The notes under the pieces were generated by a model. The model worked only from the letters and a program-made list of their open reading frames with translations. It was not told the origin of the DNA and ran no database searches. Below are positions 17,266 to 28,509 of a DNA stretch of 64,000 nucleotides, in pieces. This stretch comes from Acidovorax sp. 69 (GTDB lineage Bacteria; Pseudomonadota; Gammaproteobacteria; Burkholderiales; Burkholderiaceae_C): positions 3,844,501 to 3,908,500 of the forward strand of contig NZ_PGEP01000001.1 of the NCBI RefSeq assembly GCF_002797445.1, given 5' to 3'. The translations under genes and the position numbers were made by a program. The number at the start of each line of letters is the position of its first letter. Position 1 is the stretch's first letter.

Positions 17266-18369
17266 TCAGCGTGCCAGCTTGCCCACCACGCCCTCGGTCA
17301 GCCAGTTCATCTGCAGAATCTGCGCGTCGGTCAGTGCCTGGCCCGCCGCGATCCGCACCACCCCTTCGTTGTCACGCACCGGGGCTTTGCCGGCACGAAA
17401 AGGCTGCAGCTTGCCTGCACCAATGGCTTTTTGCGCAGCCTGCACCTCCTGCTGCACAGCGGCAGGCACCCGGGGACCAAAGTCGCCGACGCGGATCATG
17501 CCCTCGCGCACACCACCCCAGACGTTGGCGCTTTTCCAACTGCCGTCTGCCGCTGCGCGCACGCGCTCGGTGTAGTAGCGGCCCCACTGGTGTGTCACGG
17601 CCACGATCTGGGCATCCGGCCCGGTGCGGCGCATGTCCGAGTGGTAAGCCACTGCCATCTTGCCGCGCTCCTGCGCGGCGGCCATGACGGCGGTGGAGCC
17701 CGTATGAAACGCGATCACGTCCACGTCCTGGTTGAACAGCGCCATGGCCGCGTCACGCTCCTTGGGTGGGTCGAACCAGACGTTGAGCCACACCACCTTG
17801 ACCAGGGCCTGCGGGTTGACCGAGCGCATGCCCAGCGTGAACGCATTGATGCCTTGCAGCACCTCGGGGATGGGGAAACCCGCCACAAAACCGGCCACGC
17901 CCGTCTTGCTCATGCGCCCTGCGGCAATGCCCGCGAGGTAGCGACCCTCGTAGTAGCGCGCGTTGGCGGCGGCCACATTGGCGGTGGTCTTGTAGCCCGT
18001 GATCGACTCGAACTTCACGTTCGGGTAGTCCTGCGCTACCTTGAGCGTGGGCTCCATGTAGCCAAAGCTGGGGGTGAAGATGATCTGGTGCCCGGTGGCA
18101 GCCAGGTCGCGGATCACGCGCTCGGCATCGGCGCCTTCGGCCACGTTTTCGACAAAGGTTGTCTTGACCTGGCTACCCAGAGCCGCTTCCACGGCCTTGC
18201 GCCCCTCTTCATGCTGGCGCGTCCAGCCCGCTTCAGTGATGGGCGAGACATAGACAAAACCGGCCTTGACAGGCTCGGCCGGCGGTGCCTTGGCACGGGT
18301 CGGGGTCTGGGAAAAAACGGGGGAGAAAAAACAGGCGACCGCGAGCGCGGCTGCGAGGTTTTTGTACAT
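17266..18369 (-). CDS. BMP-family (PnrA-like) periplasmic binding protein, orphan
   Basis: This 367-residue protein has a Sec signal (cleavage near FSQ, residue ~21) and a BMP/PnrA fold typical of nucleoside or nucleobase ABC importers. It is clearly paralogous to the binding protein at 22536-23702. Shared blocks include ITEAGW/VGDGGW near the start, FPIPEVLQGINAFTLG versus VPIPEVIRNINSFTLG, and VVWLNVWFDPPKE versus VVWVNEWFSPPKE. No permease or ATPase genes are adjacent, so it may share the importer encoded at 23811-27398 or act as a sensor protein. It lies immediately upstream of guaD. Confidence 0.9.
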   Translation of the reverse strand: MYKNLAAALAVACFFSPVFSQTPTRAKAPPAEPVKAGFVYVSPITEAGWTRQHEEGRKAVEAALGSQVKTTFVENVAEGADAERVIRDLAATGHQIIFTPSFGYMEPTLKVAQDYPNVKFESITGYKTTANVAAANARYYEGRYLAGIAAGRMSKTGVAGFVAGFPIPEVLQGINAFTLGMRSVNPQALVKVVWLNVWFDPPKERDAAMALFNQDVDVIAFHTGSTAVMAAAQERGKMAVAYHSDMRRTGPDAQIVAVTHQWGRYYTERVRAAADGSWKSANVWGGVREGMIRVGDFGPRVPAAVQQEVQAAQKAIGAGKLQPFRAGKAPVRDNEGVVRIAAGQALTDAQILQMNWLTEGVVGKLAR

Positions 18370-18402
18370 GGTGTTCCTCTACATGGCCCTGATTGAAAAA
18401 AT

Positions 18403-18430
18403 GGAAAAACCGCAGGACGACGATTTTTCC
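18403..18430 (-). terminator. Possible terminator of the chemoreceptor gene
   Basis: Hairpin GGAAAAA (18403-18409) / TTTTTCC (18424-18430), followed on the minus strand by ATTTTTTC. The stem is A/T-rich and the loop is 14 bases, so this is tentative. Confidence 0.35.
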
Positions 18431-18508
18431 GGGGGTGACAGCCGTTTGAAGGTGTGTGGACGGGCCTTGTAGTCTGGCTATCGGTTGGGGAAGTTCACCC
18501 GTGATCGA

Positions 18509-20083
18509 TCAGTGCAGACGCAGCGTCTGCGACGCGGCGCCCAGGCGGAAGCCCCCGACGACATCGGCCAGGCGTGATGCCTGCTCCTTGAGGCTCTCGG
18601 CGGCAGCGGTGGACTCTTCCACGAGGGCTGCATTTTGCTGGGTCATCTGGTCCAGCTGGGTCACCGCAACGTTCACCTGGCCGATGCCCTGGCTTTGCTC
18701 CGAGGCCGCCGCACTGATCTCGCCAATGATGTCGGTGACCCGGCGCACGGAACTCACGATTTCGCCCATGGTGGTGCCCGCGTTCTGCACCAGTGCAGCA
18801 CCCGACTCAACCTTTTCCACCGACACACCGATCAGTGTCTTGATCTCCTTGGCGGCCTGGGCCGAGCGCTGGGCCAGCGAACGCACCTCGCTGGCCACCA
18901 CGGCAAAACCGCGCCCCTGCTCACCTGCGCGGGCGGCTTCCACGGCCGCATTCAGCGCCAGGATGTTGGTCTGGAAAGCAATGCCATCGATGGTGCCGAT
19001 GATGTCTGAGATCTTCTTGCTGCTGGCATTGATCTCGTCCATGGTGTTCACCACCTGGGCCACCACCTCGCCACCACGCTGCGCCACCTGCGCGGCCGAG
19101 ACCGCCAGCTGGTTGGCCTGCACGGCAGAATCCGCGCTCTGGCGCACGGTGCTGGTCAGCTCCTCCATCGAACTGGCAGTCTCCTGCAGGCTGCTGGCCG
19201 TCTGCTCGGTGCGGGCACTCAGGTCCTGGTTGCCGATCGCGATCTGGGTGCTGGCGGTGGAGATGCTGTCCACCACACCGCGCACCTGCTGCAGCGAACG
19301 GTGCAGCGCGCTGCGCATTCCGTCCAGCGCGCGCAGCAGGTGACCGGTTTCATCGTTGGCGTAACTCGACTGGGGCGCGCCGGTCAGGTCCATATTGGCA
19401 ATGGTCTCGGCAATGGCCTCGGCCTGGCGCAGTGGGCGCGTGATGCTGGTGGTCAACAGCCAGGCCAGCAAGGCACCCAGCAGCAGCGAGACACCGGTGC
19501 AAATCTGCAGCAACAGCGTGGTCTGGGCACGCAACTCCTCACTGCGTTTACCCGCAGCGTCCAGTTCGGCGCGCTGGGCATCCACCATTTGCTGCACTCC
19601 CGCCAGGTAGCTGCGCGAGGTGGGCTCAAACCGCTCGGCAAAAACCTTGCTGGCGTTCTCGGCGTCCCCCGCCTGCTTGAACTTGCTCACCTCTTCGCGG
19701 GCCGCGAGATAGTTCTTGCGCAGCTCGCCCACCTTGGCAAAGAGCTGCTGCTTCTCGGGCGTGTTCATCTTGGACTCAATGAACTTCTGCAGTTCGTTGG
19801 TGTCGCGGATCGACGCCGCCGTGGCAGGTGCAAAGTAGGGAATCAGGCCCGCATCGCTGCTCTTGGCAATGGCCGCTGCGCGCTGCACCCCCGAGGTAGT
19901 GTGGCGCAACCAGTCGGAACCAGCACGCTCCGTCTTGATGTTGTCGTTGACCATGGCGTCAATCTCTTTGCCCAACTGGCCCAACTTGACCACCGCCACC
20001 ACGCTGCTCGCCAAAAACAGCGCCAGGATCAGGCCCAGCACCAAGGTCAAGCGCTTGCCAATGGAGATTTGACTGAGAAACAT
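18509..20083 (-). CDS. Methyl-accepting chemotaxis protein
   Basis: This 524-residue chemoreceptor has membrane segment 1 at ~12-33, a periplasmic helical domain of about 150 residues resembling a four-helix-bundle (4HB_MCP) sensor, and membrane segment 2 at ~190-210. A HAMP domain and a cytoplasmic signalling helix follow, with the hairpin-tip motif [19 protein letters not shown]. No NWETF-type receptor-docking pentapeptide is seen at the C-terminus. The ATG at 20083 has GGAG upstream; a longer frame adds an unlikely Pro/Ser-rich leader. It lies between the guaD/BMP genes and adenine deaminase, so a purine or related ligand is possible, but this is only inferred from context. Confidence 0.93.
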   Translation of the reverse strand: MFLSQISIGKRLTLVLGLILALFLASSVVAVVKLGQLGKEIDAMVNDNIKTERAGSDWLRHTTSGVQRAAAIAKSSDAGLIPYFAPATAASIRDTNELQKFIESKMNTPEKQQLFAKVGELRKNYLAAREEVSKFKQAGDAENASKVFAERFEPTSRSYLAGVQQMVDAQRAELDAAGKRSEELRAQTTLLLQICTGVSLLLGALLAWLLTTSITRPLRQAEAIAETIANMDLTGAPQSSYANDETGHLLRALDGMRSALHRSLQQVRGVVDSISTASTQIAIGNQDLSARTEQTASSLQETASSMEELTSTVRQSADSAVQANQLAVSAAQVAQRGGEVVAQVVNTMDEINASSKKISDIIGTIDGIAFQTNILALNAAVEAARAGEQGRGFAVVASEVRSLAQRSAQAAKEIKTLIGVSVEKVESGAALVQNAGTTMGEIVSSVRRVTDIIGEISAAASEQSQGIGQVNVAVTQLDQMTQQNAALVEESTAAAESLKEQASRLADVVGGFRLGAASQTLRLH

Positions 20084-20379
20084 GGAATGGCTCCAAAAAT
20101 GGGAGAGCACCCCCGGCGCGTGGGGCGGGGGCGCAAAAGACGGCCCACCAGGGCCGTAACTCACCCCTGCGGGCATCGGCCCAGGGGCAATTCAAACGAA
20201 TACTTACTATTTTAAGGGGTTACCCATTTTGGCGACTGCCATCCGGGCGACAGCGGTTTGGGGTGCCACGCAGACTGGCCGATCACCCTGCATAACCCGC
20301 TCTCTGGCCCGCCTGGCCCCTGATCTGATGCGCACAAACCTCTCGTCGCGCGCTCACGACCCATCGGCACAGCCACCAC
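20084..20379. other. Intergenic stretch without recognised gene
   Basis: Upstream region of the chemoreceptor and downstream region of adenine deaminase. It holds the GGAG ribosome-binding site of the chemoreceptor near 20092. I see no terminator, repeat-family copy or coding sequence in the rest. Confidence 0.5.
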
Positions 20380-22415
<2,036 letters not shown>

Positions 22416-22460
22416 CGTCCATGCTCCTGAAAACTTGCGGGCGCTGGCCCAGGACCCTGT

Positions 22461-22493
22461 CAAATAAAAAGGGCCACCCCAGGGCGGCCCTTT
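22461..22493 (-). terminator. Rho-independent terminator of the BMP gene
   Basis: On the minus strand AAAGGGCC / GGCCCTTT (22486-22493 and 22468-22475) with a 10-base loop, followed by TTATTTG. It separates the importer operon from the Rieske/adenine deaminase pair. Confidence 0.85.
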
Positions 22494-22535
22494 ATCACAG
22501 CAGCTCCGAAGAACTGCCGATGGACGCGGTACGAA

Positions 22536-23702
22536 TTATTTCTTGTCGCCGCCAGGGATCTTGCCTTCCACGCCCTTGACGTAGAAGTTGATGCCGCCCA
22601 GGAACTTGTCGTCAGCCACCGCGTCTTTTTCGAGCACAGGCTTGCCGTCCTGACCCACGATGGGGCCCTTCCAGATGCTGAAGCTGCCGTCGGCCAGGCC
22701 CTTCTTCACGGCTTCGACCTTGGCCTTGGTGTCGGCAGGCACATCTTCAGCAATGGAGACGATGTCGATAGCGCCTTCCTTCACACCCCACCAGCTCTGG
22801 CCAGACGCCCAGTTGCCATCCAGCACATCCTTGGTGGCCTTGACGTAGTAAGGGCCCCAGTTGATCACGGCCGACGCCAGGTGGGCCTTGGGGCCGTAGG
22901 CGGTCATGTCCGAATCCCAACCGAAGGCGCGCTTGCCCTTTTCTTGGGCCGTCTTGAGCACGGCGGGCGAGTCGGTGTTCTGGAACAGGATGTCGGCACC
23001 GCCGTTGATCAGGCTGGTCGCGGCTTCTGTTTCCTTCGGTGGGCTGAACCATTCGTTCACCCACACCACCTTGGTCTTGATCTTGGGGTTGACCGACTGC
23101 GCACCCAGCGTGAAGCTGTTGATGTTGCGGATCACTTCAGGGATAGGCACCGAGCCCACCACGCCCAGCGTGTTCGACTTGGTCATGGCGCCCGCGATGA
23201 TGCCCGCCATGTACGCGCCTTCGTAGGTGCGGCTGTCATAGGTACGCATGTTCTCGGCCGTCTTGTAGCCGGTGGCATGTTCGAACTTCACACCCTTGTT
23301 GTCTTCTGCCACTTTGAGCATGGACTCCATGTAGCCAAAGGTCGTGCCAAAGATCACCTTATTGCCCTGGCCAGCCAGGTCGCGCAGCACGCGCTCGGCG
23401 TCGGCCGATTCAGGCACGCTTTCAACGAAGCTCGTCACCACCTTGTCGCCAAACTCCTTCTCGACGGCCTTGCGGCCGTTGTCGTGGGCAAACGACCAGC
23501 CACCGTCACCCACAGGGCCGACATAGGCAAACGCAATCTTCAGTGGCTCGGGCTTGGGAGCCGGTGCCTCTGCCACAGGGGCCGGAGCAGGCGCGGGGGC
23601 CGGTGCCGGTTCTTCCTTCTTGCCACAGCCCACGAGGGCGGCAGCAGCCACGGCGGAGAGCGCTGCCACTTTGAGCAGGGAGCGTTTCTGCAGATCAGTC
23701 AT
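22536..23702 (-). CDS. BMP-family (PnrA-like) substrate-binding lipoprotein of a nucleoside/nucleobase ABC importer
   Basis: This 388-residue protein has a signal with KRSLLKVAALSAVAAAALVGC, a lipobox with Cys near residue 27. A proline-alanine linker (APAPAPAPAPV, residues ~34-52) tethers the domain, and a BMP domain follows (IAFAYVGPVGDGGWSFAHD). BMP proteins bind purine nucleosides or related nucleobases and hand them to a two-permease importer. The genes for ATPase and both permeases lie directly upstream on the same strand, 108 bases away. A strong terminator follows. The ATG at 23702 starts the lipoprotein signal; a longer frame would add 18 residues with no role. Confidence 0.94.
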   Translation of the reverse strand: MTDLQKRSLLKVAALSAVAAAALVGCGKKEEPAPAPAPAPAPVAEAPAPKPEPLKIAFAYVGPVGDGGWSFAHDNGRKAVEKEFGDKVVTSFVESVPESADAERVLRDLAGQGNKVIFGTTFGYMESMLKVAEDNKGVKFEHATGYKTAENMRTYDSRTYEGAYMAGIIAGAMTKSNTLGVVGSVPIPEVIRNINSFTLGAQSVNPKIKTKVVWVNEWFSPPKETEAATSLINGGADILFQNTDSPAVLKTAQEKGKRAFGWDSDMTAYGPKAHLASAVINWGPYYVKATKDVLDGNWASGQSWWGVKEGAIDIVSIAEDVPADTKAKVEAVKKGLADGSFSIWKGPIVGQDGKPVLEKDAVADDKFLGGINFYVKGVEGKIPGGDKK

Positions 23703-23810
23703 GTCGGTTTCCTTATTGAAGAAGTGAGGCTTGCAAAGGTTGGGGGGCGAAAACAATCATTATGGTGCGATCTACTGCCGGGTCATCTGCAATTCTTGGG
23801 CCTGGAGCAA

Positions 23811-24731
23811 CTACGAGCCCGGATAGAACGACTTGCCCAGCGACGCCGGCATGTTGATACGGATCCACGCCGGGTTGCGCGAGATCAGCGCCAGCACCAC
23901 GATGGTGGCTACATAGGGCAGCATGCTCAGCAACTGGCTGGCCACCTGCACGCCCGTGGCCTGCAAATGGAACTGCAACATGGTCACCCCACCAAACAGG
24001 TAAGCACCAAGCAACACCCGTGCCGGGCGCCAGGTGGCAAAGGTGGTGAGCGCTAGCGCAATCCAGCCGCGCCCGGCCACCATGCCCTCCACCCACAGCG
24101 GGGTGTAGACCGTAGAGATGTAGGCACCCGCCAGCCCGCACAGCGCACCCCCGACCACCACGGCCGCCAGCCGGATACGGCGCACCGGGTAACCCAACGC
24201 GTGGGCCGACTCAGGGGATTCACCCACCGAACGCAGCACCAGACCCGCACGCGAGCGGTACAAAAACCAGATCAGCCCCGCCACCAGCAGCATGGTGAGG
24301 TACACCAGCGGGTGCTGCTGGAACAGCGCGGGGCCGAGCAGCGGCACATCGCCCAACACAGGAACGGCGTACTTCGGCAGCTCGGGCAGCTTGGCCTGCA
24401 CATAGCTGATGCCGGCAAAGGCCGAGAACCCCACCCCGAACAGGCTGAGCGCGAGCCCGGTGGCGTACTGGTTGGTATTGAGCCAGATCACCAGCACACC
24501 AAAGATAGCGGCCAGCACGGCGCCAGCGGCCATGCCTGCCGCAAACCCGAGCCAGGTATTGCCCGTGTGCACCACGGTGGCAAATCCTGCAATGGCGGCG
24601 CACAGCATCATGCCCTCGGCGCCCAGGTTGACGATGCCGGCCTTTTCGTTGATCAGCAGGCCAAGTGCTGCAATGGCCAACACGGTGCCCGCACTGAGCG
24701 TGGCGCCGATAAGCAGTGCATAAGACTCCAT
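23811..24731 (-). CDS. ABC importer permease 2 (NupQ/YufQ type)
   Basis: This 306-residue membrane protein has about eight to ten hydrophobic segments and the family signatures INEKAGIVNLGAEGMM near residue 30 and LRSVGESPESAHALGYPV in the cytoplasmic coupling loop. It belongs to the branched-chain/BMP-type permease family. Its ATG overlaps the stop of the other permease (ATGA). It works with the neighbouring permease and ATPase to import the ligand of the BMP protein. Confidence 0.93.
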   Translation of the reverse strand: MESYALLIGATLSAGTVLAIAALGLLINEKAGIVNLGAEGMMLCAAIAGFATVVHTGNTWLGFAAGMAAGAVLAAIFGVLVIWLNTNQYATGLALSLFGVGFSAFAGISYVQAKLPELPKYAVPVLGDVPLLGPALFQQHPLVYLTMLLVAGLIWFLYRSRAGLVLRSVGESPESAHALGYPVRRIRLAAVVVGGALCGLAGAYISTVYTPLWVEGMVAGRGWIALALTTFATWRPARVLLGAYLFGGVTMLQFHLQATGVQVASQLLSMLPYVATIVVLALISRNPAWIRINMPASLGKSFYPGS

Positions 24732-25804
24732 CAGACACCTCCTTTCTTGCTGCCAACCCAGCGCACGCGGTAGGCAATCAACGTGTCACAGGCCAGCAGC
24801 GTGAAAAGCAGCAGGCCCTGGAACACGCCCGTCAACGACTTGGGCAGGCCCAGGCGCGACTGCGCCAGCTCACCGCCGATATAGAACATGCTCATGAGGA
24901 TGGCCGACAAAATCATGCCCACCGGGTGCAGGCGCCCCACAAAGGCCACGATGATGGCCGCAAAGCCATAGCCTGCCGGCACATAGGGCGTGAGCTGGCC
25001 GATCGGCCCCGCCACTTCCAGAGCGCCCGCCAGGCCGGCTGCGCCGCCCGAGATCAACAATGCCGTCCACAGCGCGCGGCGCGACGAAAAACCCGCGTAG
25101 CGCGCCGCCGCTGGCGCCAGCCCGCCCACCTGCTGGGCAAAACCCGCACGGGTACGGAACAGGAACACCCACAGCGCACCCGCACCGGCCAGGGCCAGCA
25201 GCAGGCCAATCGACATGCGCGAGCCCTGCATCAGACGCGGAATCTGCGTGACCTTTTCAAAGTTCTTGGTCTGGGGAAAGTTGTAGCCCATGGGGTCCTT
25301 CCATGGGCCATAGACCAGGTAGCCCAGCACCAAAGTGGCCACATAGACCAGCATCAGGCTCACCAGAATTTCATTGGCATTGAACTTGTCACGCAGCAGC
25401 GCCGTGAGCCCCGCCCATGCCATGCCGCCCAGCACGCCGGCCAGCAAGATGGCGGGCACGATCCACGGCCCCGTGGTCTTGTCGGCCAGCAGCGCCATGC
25501 CCCCCGCCGCCACGGCGCCGATGACAAACTGCCCTTCGGCGCCGATGTTCCACACGTTGGAGCGAAAACACACGGCCAGCCCCAGAGCGATGAGCAAAAG
25601 CGGCGTGGCCTTGACCATGAGTTCACCGATGGCGTACGGCGTCTTGATGGGTTCCCAAAAAAACACCTGCAGCCCCCGAGCCGGGTCTTTGCCCAGCGCC
25701 ATGAACAAAACCACCCCAATCAACACCGTGAACGCCAGCGCCAGCAAGGGCGAGCCGTAGGTCCAGAGCTTCGAGGCCTGAGGGCGCGCTTCGAGCTTAA
25801 GCAT
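24731..25804 (-). CDS. ABC importer permease 1 (NupP/YufP type)
   Basis: This 357-residue membrane protein has a short cytoplasmic start (MLKLEARPQASKLWTYG) followed by about ten hydrophobic segments. NVWNIGAEGQFVIGAVAAGG is the counterpart of the partner permease signature, and FSSRRALW lies in the coupling region. The ATG at 25804 overlaps the ATPase stop by eight bases; the longer in-frame version overlaps that gene extensively and is rejected. It forms a heterodimeric channel with the 23811-24731 product. Confidence 0.93.
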   Translation of the reverse strand: MLKLEARPQASKLWTYGSPLLALAFTVLIGVVLFMALGKDPARGLQVFFWEPIKTPYAIGELMVKATPLLLIALGLAVCFRSNVWNIGAEGQFVIGAVAAGGMALLADKTTGPWIVPAILLAGVLGGMAWAGLTALLRDKFNANEILVSLMLVYVATLVLGYLVYGPWKDPMGYNFPQTKNFEKVTQIPRLMQGSRMSIGLLLALAGAGALWVFLFRTRAGFAQQVGGLAPAAARYAGFSSRRALWTALLISGGAAGLAGALEVAGPIGQLTPYVPAGYGFAAIIVAFVGRLHPVGMILSAILMSMFYIGGELAQSRLGLPKSLTGVFQGLLLFTLLACDTLIAYRVRWVGSKKGGV

Positions 25805-27398
25805 GCTGCGCCTCCCCTTCCCGGGCCTGTTGTTGATGCTGCTGCGCCAGATGGGCTTGCACATCGGCATGCCACAGGCCGCTCATCCATTCGCCAATGC
25901 GTTCCACCGTGGCCTCGGTACGCGGCACCGAGGGCGACAGGTGTCCCTTGGCCACCACATGCAGCCGATCGCAGATTTCAAACAATTCGTCCAACTCCTC
26001 ACTGACCACCAGCACCGCACAGCCCGCGTCGCGCAGCGCCAGGATGGAGCCGCGAATCTGCGCCGCCGCGCCCACGTCCACGCCCCAAGTGGGTTGCGAG
26101 ACGATGAGCAGCTTGGGGTTGGCGTCCATCTCGCGCCCCACGATGAACTTTTGCAGGTTGCCACCCGACAGCGACTTGGCCGCAGCGTGGGGCCCTCCCG
26201 CCTTCACGTTGAAGCGCTGGATGATGTCCTGGGCATGCTTTTGCAATGCCCCCACCTTGATCCAGCCGCTGCCGCCCACCGAGTTGGTGCGCGTGAGCAG
26301 CAGGTTGTGCGCCAGGCCCATGGTGGGCACGGCGCCCCGGCCCAGGCGCTCCTCGGGCACAAAATGCAGACCCAGCGCGCGCCGCTGGCCCGGGCCCATG
26401 CGGCCCGCGTTCTGGCCTGACACCTGGATGCTGGCGGGCTCGGCGCGCTGGTCTTCGCCCGACAGGGCGTACAGCAACTCCTTTTGCCCATTGCCCGATA
26501 CGCCCGCGATGCCCACCACCTCGCCCGCCTTCACCTCGAACTGCAGGTCGATCAGGTCTACACCAAACTGGTCCACGCGCGGCAGCGACAGGCCCTGCAC
26601 GCGCAGCACCGTGGCGCCGGTCTGCACGGCGCGGTGTTCCAGCGCGGGCGGTTCGGCGCCAATCATCAGGCGCGACAGGGATGCATTGGATTCTTCGGCC
26701 GGGTTGCACACGCCCGTGACTTTGCCGCCGCGCAGCACCGTGCAGGCGGTGCACAGGGCACGGATCTCGTGCAGCTTGTGGCTGATATAGAGGATGCTGC
26801 AGCCCTCGCTGGCCAGCTTGCGCAGCACGACAAACAGCTTTTCGACGGCCTGGGGTGTGAGCACCGAGGTGGGCTCGTCCAGGATCAGCACCTTGGGGTT
26901 GGTGAGCAGCGCGCGGATGATTTCCACCCGCTGCATCTCGCCCACGCTCAGCGTGTGCACCGGGCGCAGCGGGTCAATGTCCAGGCCGTACTCGGCCGCC
27001 TTGGCGGTGATGCGCTGGGTGACCTCGGCCAGAGCCTGGCTTTTGTCCAGGCCCAGCCACACGTTCTCAGCCACCGTGAGGGTGTCGAACAAACTGAAGT
27101 GCTGGAACACCATGGCAATGCCTAGCGCCCGCGCCTCTTGCGGGTTGCGCACCTGCACGGCCTGGCCGTTGAAGAACACGCTGCCTTCGTCGGGCTTGAC
27201 CGAGCCGTAGATGATTTTCATCAGCGTGGACTTGCCCGCGCCGTTTTCGCCCAGCACGGCATGGATTTCACCAGGCAGCACCGTGAGCGACACACCACTG
27301 TTGGCCACCACGGCCGGGTAGCGCTTGGTGATGCCCACAAGCTGCAGCCGGGGCGGCGGCGATGCGCCCGGTGCGGAAGGAGTAGGGGGTGAACTCAT
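25797..27398 (-). CDS. ABC importer ATP-binding protein, tandem nucleotide-binding domains (NupO/YufO type)
   Basis: This 533-residue protein has two ABC domains. The first (~20-250) is complete: Walker A GENGAGKST, signature LSVGEMQRVEI, Walker B LILDEPTSVLTP. The second (~275-510) is degenerate in Walker A (GVSGNGQKE) but has LSGGNLQKFIVG and LLIVSQPTWGVDVGAA, the pattern usual for sugar- and nucleoside-type tandem ATPases. It is the first gene of the importer operon ATPase-permease-permease-BMP. The start is preceded by about 80 bases containing a palindromic repeat that also ends the LysR gene. Confidence 0.93.
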   Translation of the reverse strand: MSSPPTPSAPGASPPPRLQLVGITKRYPAVVANSGVSLTVLPGEIHAVLGENGAGKSTLMKIIYGSVKPDEGSVFFNGQAVQVRNPQEARALGIAMVFQHFSLFDTLTVAENVWLGLDKSQALAEVTQRITAKAAEYGLDIDPLRPVHTLSVGEMQRVEIIRALLTNPKVLILDEPTSVLTPQAVEKLFVVLRKLASEGCSILYISHKLHEIRALCTACTVLRGGKVTGVCNPAEESNASLSRLMIGAEPPALEHRAVQTGATVLRVQGLSLPRVDQFGVDLIDLQFEVKAGEVVGIAGVSGNGQKELLYALSGEDQRAEPASIQVSGQNAGRMGPGQRRALGLHFVPEERLGRGAVPTMGLAHNLLLTRTNSVGGSGWIKVGALQKHAQDIIQRFNVKAGGPHAAAKSLSGGNLQKFIVGREMDANPKLLIVSQPTWGVDVGAAAQIRGSILALRDAGCAVLVVSEELDELFEICDRLHVVAKGHLSPSVPRTEATVERIGEWMSGLWHADVQAHLAQQHQQQAREGEAQHA

Positions 27399-27436
27399 GC
27401 GGGGGATTGTCTCTCAGTTTTACAACTTGTTATAAG

Positions 27437-27488
27437 AATGAAAACACCTTCTTGCGCTTGTTCAGCATGCGCTAGCAGCTATTCTTTT
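27437..27488. repeat. Dispersed intergenic palindrome, copy D (supplies lysR stop)
   Basis: On the minus strand reads AAAGAATAGCTGCTAGCGC, then ATGCTGAACAAGCGCAAG, then GGTGTTTTC. The TAG stop of the LysR gene is the TAG of the element's TAGCTGCTAGCGC block. Confidence 0.8.
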
Positions 27489-28411
27489 CGTAGCGAAGCA
27501 GCCACGGTTTTTACACAGTCGCGCAACCAGGCGGCCGCTGCCGAGTGGTGCGTGCGTGCATGCCACAGCTGGTAGTACATGAGTCGGGGAAACGCCACCG
27601 GGCAGGGCAGGATGGCCAGCGGAAGCTGCTCTACATACCGTTCGCAATACTGGCGGCCCGTGGTCAGCACAAGCAAGCTCGATGCCACGATGCTGGGGAT
27701 CAGGCTGAAATGCGCGCAGCGCGCCGTGATATGGCGCTGCATGCCCAGGCTGTCCAGGTGGGCGTCGATCACGCCGCGCGCACCGGGGTGGGTGGGCGTG
27801 GGGGCAATGTGTTCGGCGGACAGCCAGCTTTCCACGTCCCAGCCACGCCGCACGGCGGGGTGGTCCTTGCCGACCAGGCAGACCACCTCGTCGCCAAACA
27901 GGCGGCCCATGTGCAGGTCGTCCGGGGGCTGGGGCCAGTTGCCAATGACCACATCCACCTCGCCCTGGGCCAGGTGTGCGTGGTAGTGCGTGTCGGCCGA
28001 CAGGGGCAGGATCTCGATGGGGCACAAGGGCGCCTCGACCTTGATGCGAGCCACCAGTTGGGGCAAGAACAATGGGTCCAGGTAATCGCTGGCCGCCACA
28101 CGGAAGGTGCGGGTGGCCGTGCGTGGGTCAAACCCGCGCGCGTCGGAGAACAGCGCCTCTGCCGACCGCAGGATGGCCCCAGCGGGCTCCACCATGCGCA
28201 GCGCAGCGTCGGTGGGCATCATGCTGGCGCCGGAGCGCACCAGCAGCGGGTCGCCCGACAGGTCGCGCAGCCTTTTCAATGCAGCCGACACCGCCGGCTG
28301 GTGCATGCCCAGGCGGACGGCGGCCCTCGATACGCTGCGTTCAGTGAGCACGGTGTGCAAGACCCTTATCAGATGGAGGTCTATCTTGTCGAAAAGGGCG
28401 TGGTCTCTCAT
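27479..28411 (-). CDS. LysR-family transcriptional regulator, probable xdh regulator
   Basis: This 310-residue LysR-type regulator has an N-terminal winged helix-turn-helix (~9-66, RSVSRAAVRLGMHQPAVSAALKRL split over the HTH) and a C-terminal periplasmic-binding-like effector domain (~95-300, FRVAASDYLDPLFLPQLV). It is divergent from xdhAB with 98 bases between the starts, the usual arrangement for a regulator acting on the neighbouring operon and itself. A purine intermediate as effector is inferred only from position. Its stop codon lies in a repeat element. Confidence 0.92.
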   Translation of the reverse strand: MRDHALFDKIDLHLIRVLHTVLTERSVSRAAVRLGMHQPAVSAALKRLRDLSGDPLLVRSGASMMPTDAALRMVEPAGAILRSAEALFSDARGFDPRTATRTFRVAASDYLDPLFLPQLVARIKVEAPLCPIEILPLSADTHYHAHLAQGEVDVVIGNWPQPPDDLHMGRLFGDEVVCLVGKDHPAVRRGWDVESWLSAEHIAPTPTHPGARGVIDAHLDSLGMQRHITARCAHFSLIPSIVASSLLVLTTGRQYCERYVEQLPLAILPCPVAFPRLMYYQLWHARTHHSAAAAWLRDCVKTVAASLRKE

Positions 28412-28509
28412 AGCGGTGCGGGCATGGGTGTCATAAGCTTGTGCTTATGCTGGTGGTGGCGCTGCGCTCTACCCTCTGTTGAACTGTAAAAATCGAAGTG
28501 GCCTCTGTG
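28412..28509. promoter_or_regulatory. Divergent lysR/xdhA promoter region
   Basis: Contains ATAAGCTTGTGCTTAT at 28431-28446, an imperfect palindrome (ATAAGC / GCTTAT arms) of the T-N11-A kind bound by LysR proteins. It lies closer to the lysR start. The assignment is by position and symmetry only. Confidence 0.5.
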
